DNA from: Melanocharis versteri | Lineage: Eukaryota > Chordata > Aves > Passeriformes > Melanocharitidae | Reading direction: 5' to 3' | DNA: 64,000 nucleotides | Assembly: GCA_013397845.1 (NCBI GenBank) | Contig: VZTG01001876.1 | Span: forward strand, 321,267 to 385,266 | In this document: positions 60,538 to 64,000 of the stretch, piece by piece | How the letters are laid out: every line of letters begins with the position of its first letter | How positions within the stretch are numbered: the stretch's first letter is position 1 | Program-made: the position numbers and the translations under genes | The notes under the pieces: generated by a model | The model's database searches: none | Told to the model about the DNA's origin: nothing | What the model saw: the letters and a program-made list of their open reading frames with translations, nothing else

Positions 60538-63500
60538 CACAGTTTGTGTACCCTCTGTGTAGGGCTTTGGTTGTTACAAAGATCTGTGCCCAGACTTTTT
60601 TCTTGTAGACTGCTTGCTTTGGAGAGGCAATGGGGCAGATGGTGGGATATGAATTGTCACAGCCTGCCTCTCTAAAGAAGTAGGATGTTACAGCAAAATA
60701 GGAGTGTGACAGTGTAGCCAGTGCAGGAGGCAGAGCCATGGGACAGGGGCTTTTTCTAGGCAGTTCTGGTCCATCTCTTTTCAATGTGCTGTCTCCTGGA
60801 GCAAAGCATTTAACCATCCACCCCCTTCCAGGGATCCAATTTTTGGTTTTCCCTAGATGTGTCTGTTGGAAACAGCCTGTGAATTGCATCTTGATGGAGC
60901 TCTACAGAACTTTGTAGGCTAGAGGCTGTAATACTGTTTTCCCTGAAGTGAACCAAACGGGAAAGCACGTGCTGCCACATATCTGGAGATTTTATCTTCA
61001 TGCAGTTCCAAGACTTCGTCATAATGGGATTGGAAACCTTGTTTTTGATATTTCTAAAATGTCTAGGGTATTATTTAATTATTTATTTTAAGGCTGGCTC
61101 CCTACTGATTAGATTATTGAAGAGCTGGAATACCCTCAATAATAGGGAGTAATCTGGATACAGCTGCATATTCTAAATGTGAGCTGGCTCCTCCAAGAGT
61201 CCACTCAGATATGGATGTGGTCTGTAGCTCACTGATTGTCGAGAGCTAAGTAGTTTTGTCTGTTTGTGTATCACTCCTCCTGAGCTGGAATGGACTCTCA
61301 GAGCAGAACTTGAAATGCTTTGGATGGTGCTATAGCTGGCAGACTTTATCCACCCACAGGTAAATGAGAGACCACACAAAAGCTGGTTTTGTTACTTTTA
61401 GAGCTGATCTGATGCTGGCATTATTTGAAAAATGTACAGCTTGCTCCTATGTGACTTCAACTGCATGATTATACAGCCTCCTTTGAAGTAAATTTTCCAA
61501 CATTCTCGTGGCATCACATATCCTGTAAAGTAATCGGAGGTTTAGGAGCTGAATGCTTCTAAACAATTTGTATTTTATTCTTTTTTATCCAAAAAACTTT
61601 GTGAAGTCCCTTCTTGAGGCTTTAATTTTTGCCAGTTATGAAGAGTGTGTGACTCACAGGGGAGTTACTTAATGCTGTGCTTGTGTGATTACTCGTGACT
61701 TGTGAAATTTTGAACTTGCTTTGCCTGTCTGCATGAAGTACTTCCCTATTCATTCTCCTTTCATGGCCATGTTGCCTTATTAAAGAAAGGAAAGGGCACT
61801 GGTTTTATACCTGGCCACTGCTTATTAAATGAAACAGATGGCCTCTGATGTAATTTTGACATTTGACTGCATGGCAGCATTTCAGTCTAGGAAGTGTTCA
61901 AATGCAAGCAGTGATTTGTATTAAGCTTTTCAGTATGTTGTAAAAAATGCAATAGATGCAGAACTTAGATGTGGCACAGACCTTGTATAGTCTTGGTAAA
62001 TAAATTCTAACTTCATCTTCTCATCTTACTCAAAAATCTCAACAGTTATATGAGTACCACTCATGGTTTCTGAAGTGTTTTGACATACTTAGCCCACAAG
62101 TGATAGTTTTTATTCTCTCTTCTTACGGTTCATTACTTTCCAAAATGGAGCTACGTTTGTTACTAGGATATTTTTTGTCCAAAGATGTTGTGCCTCATTT
62201 CTGCAAGAATCAGGTCCTTCACGCATGTCCAGGTCTTTTGGATGGAAGGCCTGTAATTAAAAGTGAGGTACTGCTGTGCTCTCTGCCTTACTTTTGGATA
62301 ATTGTGATAGGACCGGTACTGGTAGCTGTGTGAGTGTCCCCAGTCTGCCTCCATCCTTTGGTTTTTGTCTTCTTGGGACTGTTTTTAATATAACACCCAG
62401 ATATTCAGAGGGTGTCTGTTTGTGGCAAGATGGAATGACCGGGGGGACACCCACTGTGCTTCAGATGTGGTCTTGCATAATACGTGTTGCAGAAAAATTC
62501 CACATCCTTCATTCCACCCAGAAGCTTTACAAAATAACATCTGTGCATGCAATCACCTGCTCTAATTTGCTTCTGCTGTTGCAACTGGTTACAAGGCACA
62601 AAGTCACAGTACAGACTCAGTGCAAAACAGAAATAATGGAGCCTTCTCTACTCAATGAAAGAGCTGTGAATTTGGTCTTTCAGACTGTGCCTCTCTTTAA
62701 TGTGTTTGTGCCGACTTAGATGATACACTGTTGAAAGTGAGATCTATTAAAGCTGGCTGTCATGTCTCTCTGTCTTCCCTTTTCTATGTTTTTTCCAAAC
62801 CTCATCTTTACTTACTAAATATGCAGCTCAGACTGAATTTTTTAGGAAAGTGTTCGGTTATTTTCAAAAATGAGGCTTGAAAAACCACATTATTTTGCCT
62901 GTGCAGGCATCTTCCTTCCTTTCCCCAACCCACTTTCCTGTGCTTGGTCTGTGGTCGAGAAAGGTGGTGATGGCATGATGGCTAGGAGATTTTGTGTTAA
63001 TGATATATCTTCTTTCCATGTTTAAAATCCCTTATAATTTAGTCTTTGCTTGGGGAATAGAGGAAAGGTCACGATTCTGCCCATTTTCAGTGAAGGCTTC
63101 TCTTTGGCATTCAGTTATTCTGAAGGCTTGACTCAGTGTTGAGCAGGACAATGATTTGAGAAACTGCATTTTGGGAGTACTGGTAAAAGTAGCTAGGTCT
63201 GAGAAGGTGCTTGAACTGCGAGAAGCTCTCTGATGCTGTCGTGTAACAGCATTTGTGGCTCCTGTGGAAGAAGAGTCAAATGTCAAGTGAATGAGCAGTG
63301 GTGGGAGTCAAGGAGCCTGCTGTTGGCAGGGAAATAAGAAGCAGTCATCGTGATACTGGGGAGAGACTGAGAGCCAGTGGGAGAAATGGGGACAAGGTGA
63401 AAAGATGAAGTAGATAATCATGAGGTAACAAAAAACAGCAGCAGAGAACATTCAGGAAGAAGTGGAACTGGTAACTAATCAGATAGAAGAAACAGAGGAT

Positions 63501-64000
63501 GAAGAGAGAAAAATTTATCTGCAAGGAAGTTGTGTGCTGCAGGAAAGTAGGAACCACCTGAATAAAAAACAAGATGAGGGGAAAGTGGAAAACTGAGCCT
63601 GAGTCACAGAGACTAAAGCAGATGAAGATCAGGTTGTGTGTGATACACTGAGTGTGAAACAGAGTAGTAAGTCAAGACAAGAGCTATGGGAGTACTGACA
63701 CTGGGTGGTAAAGAAATCAAAGCTTGAAGTTTTAAATACTAAGATATAACTGAAATCTGAGGAGATGAAGCTGTGTATGCGGTATGACAAAACAGAGGTG
63801 CCCAAAGAGAGAGGTTGCACTCCTGTCATTATGGTTCTGCCACTTCTCTGCTTTTCATTTTTAGTGCTTGTTGAGCTCTTCCATGAGCCAGCTCAGCAGC
63901 AGAAGCCTTTTGGAGCAGATAACAACTTCAGTCATCTCAGAGAGAGCAAACTGCTGGAATTGGAGGCAGAGGAGAGTTAATGGGAGGAGTAGTGTGACCT

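Larger units (their letters stand above)
49791..64000 (+). other. No coding exon; probable RALBP1 intron 1
   Basis: This 14 kb stretch contains no exon I can recognise. I looked for the start of RALBP1 (MTECFLPPTSSPSEHRR) and its Lys-rich N-terminal region and did not find them. It contains a minus-strand CR1 tail (49997-50133), a 41-bp tandem duplication (57219-57300), an E-box palindrome repeat (60508-60537), purine-rich patches at about 59760-60200 and 63260-63720, and very AT-rich DNA at 52.3-57.9 kb. Open frames up to 147 aa have no family resemblance. Confidence 0.5.

Noticed and set aside
62276..62719. 147-codon open frame near the window end as a RALBP1 exon
   Set aside because: The sequence shows none of the RALBP1 N-terminal features (Lys-rich runs, acidic Ser segments) and resembles no other domain.
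1..64000. Bacterial-type or mobile systems: CRISPR arrays, operons, integrons, intact retroviruses, tRNA or rRNA genes
   Set aside because: I found no direct-repeat/spacer array, no rRNA or tRNA, no paired LTRs and no intact retroviral frame. The window is ordinary intron-rich vertebrate DNA with CR1 fragments.

Overview
The window is vertebrate nuclear DNA, almost certainly from a bird. Two multi-exon genes have near-complete identity to known amniote proteins, and the interspersed repeats are CR1 LINE fragments with the typical avian 3' ends (degenerate ATTCTGTG repeats). I cannot name the species.

Layout, all genes on the + strand. 1-20.2 kb: the 3' part of ANKRD12, a nuclear ankyrin-repeat cofactor. 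Six coding exons (566-713, 2934-7618, 13627-13725, 15862-16005, 18513-18608, 18930-19115) join in frame to 1785 codons plus stop, followed by a 1.1 kb AU-rich 3'UTR. 20.2-21.5 kb: a very short intergenic gap. 21.5-22.8 kb: a CpG island, the likely TWSG1 promoter, interrupted by a 116-base assembly gap. 23.9-42.8 kb: TWSG1, a secreted BMP modulator. Four coding exons (23968-24090, 31101-31200, 34834-35100, 42656-42837) give exactly 223 aa, then a long 3'UTR with several poly(A) signals. 45.9-49.1 kb: intergenic DNA ending in a minus-strand CR1. 49.1-49.8 kb: a second CpG island with a divergent pair of ZNF143-type motifs. By the gene order of other amniotes (ANKRD12-TWSG1-RALBP1) this is probably the RALBP1 promoter. 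49.8-64 kb: no coding exon was found; probably the first intron of that gene.

The genes do not form an operon-like unit. ANKRD12 acts in the nucleus on nuclear-receptor transcription and TWSG1 acts outside the cell on BMP/chordin; they are syntenic neighbours only. I found no undescribed gene system. The observations most worth checking are regulatory: a tight pair of Pumilio-type elements next to the ANKRD12 poly(A) signal, the 12-bp exact inverted repeat of ZNF143-type motifs in the second CpG island together with a strong minus-strand splice donor, and the unusually short ANKRD12-TWSG1 spacing.
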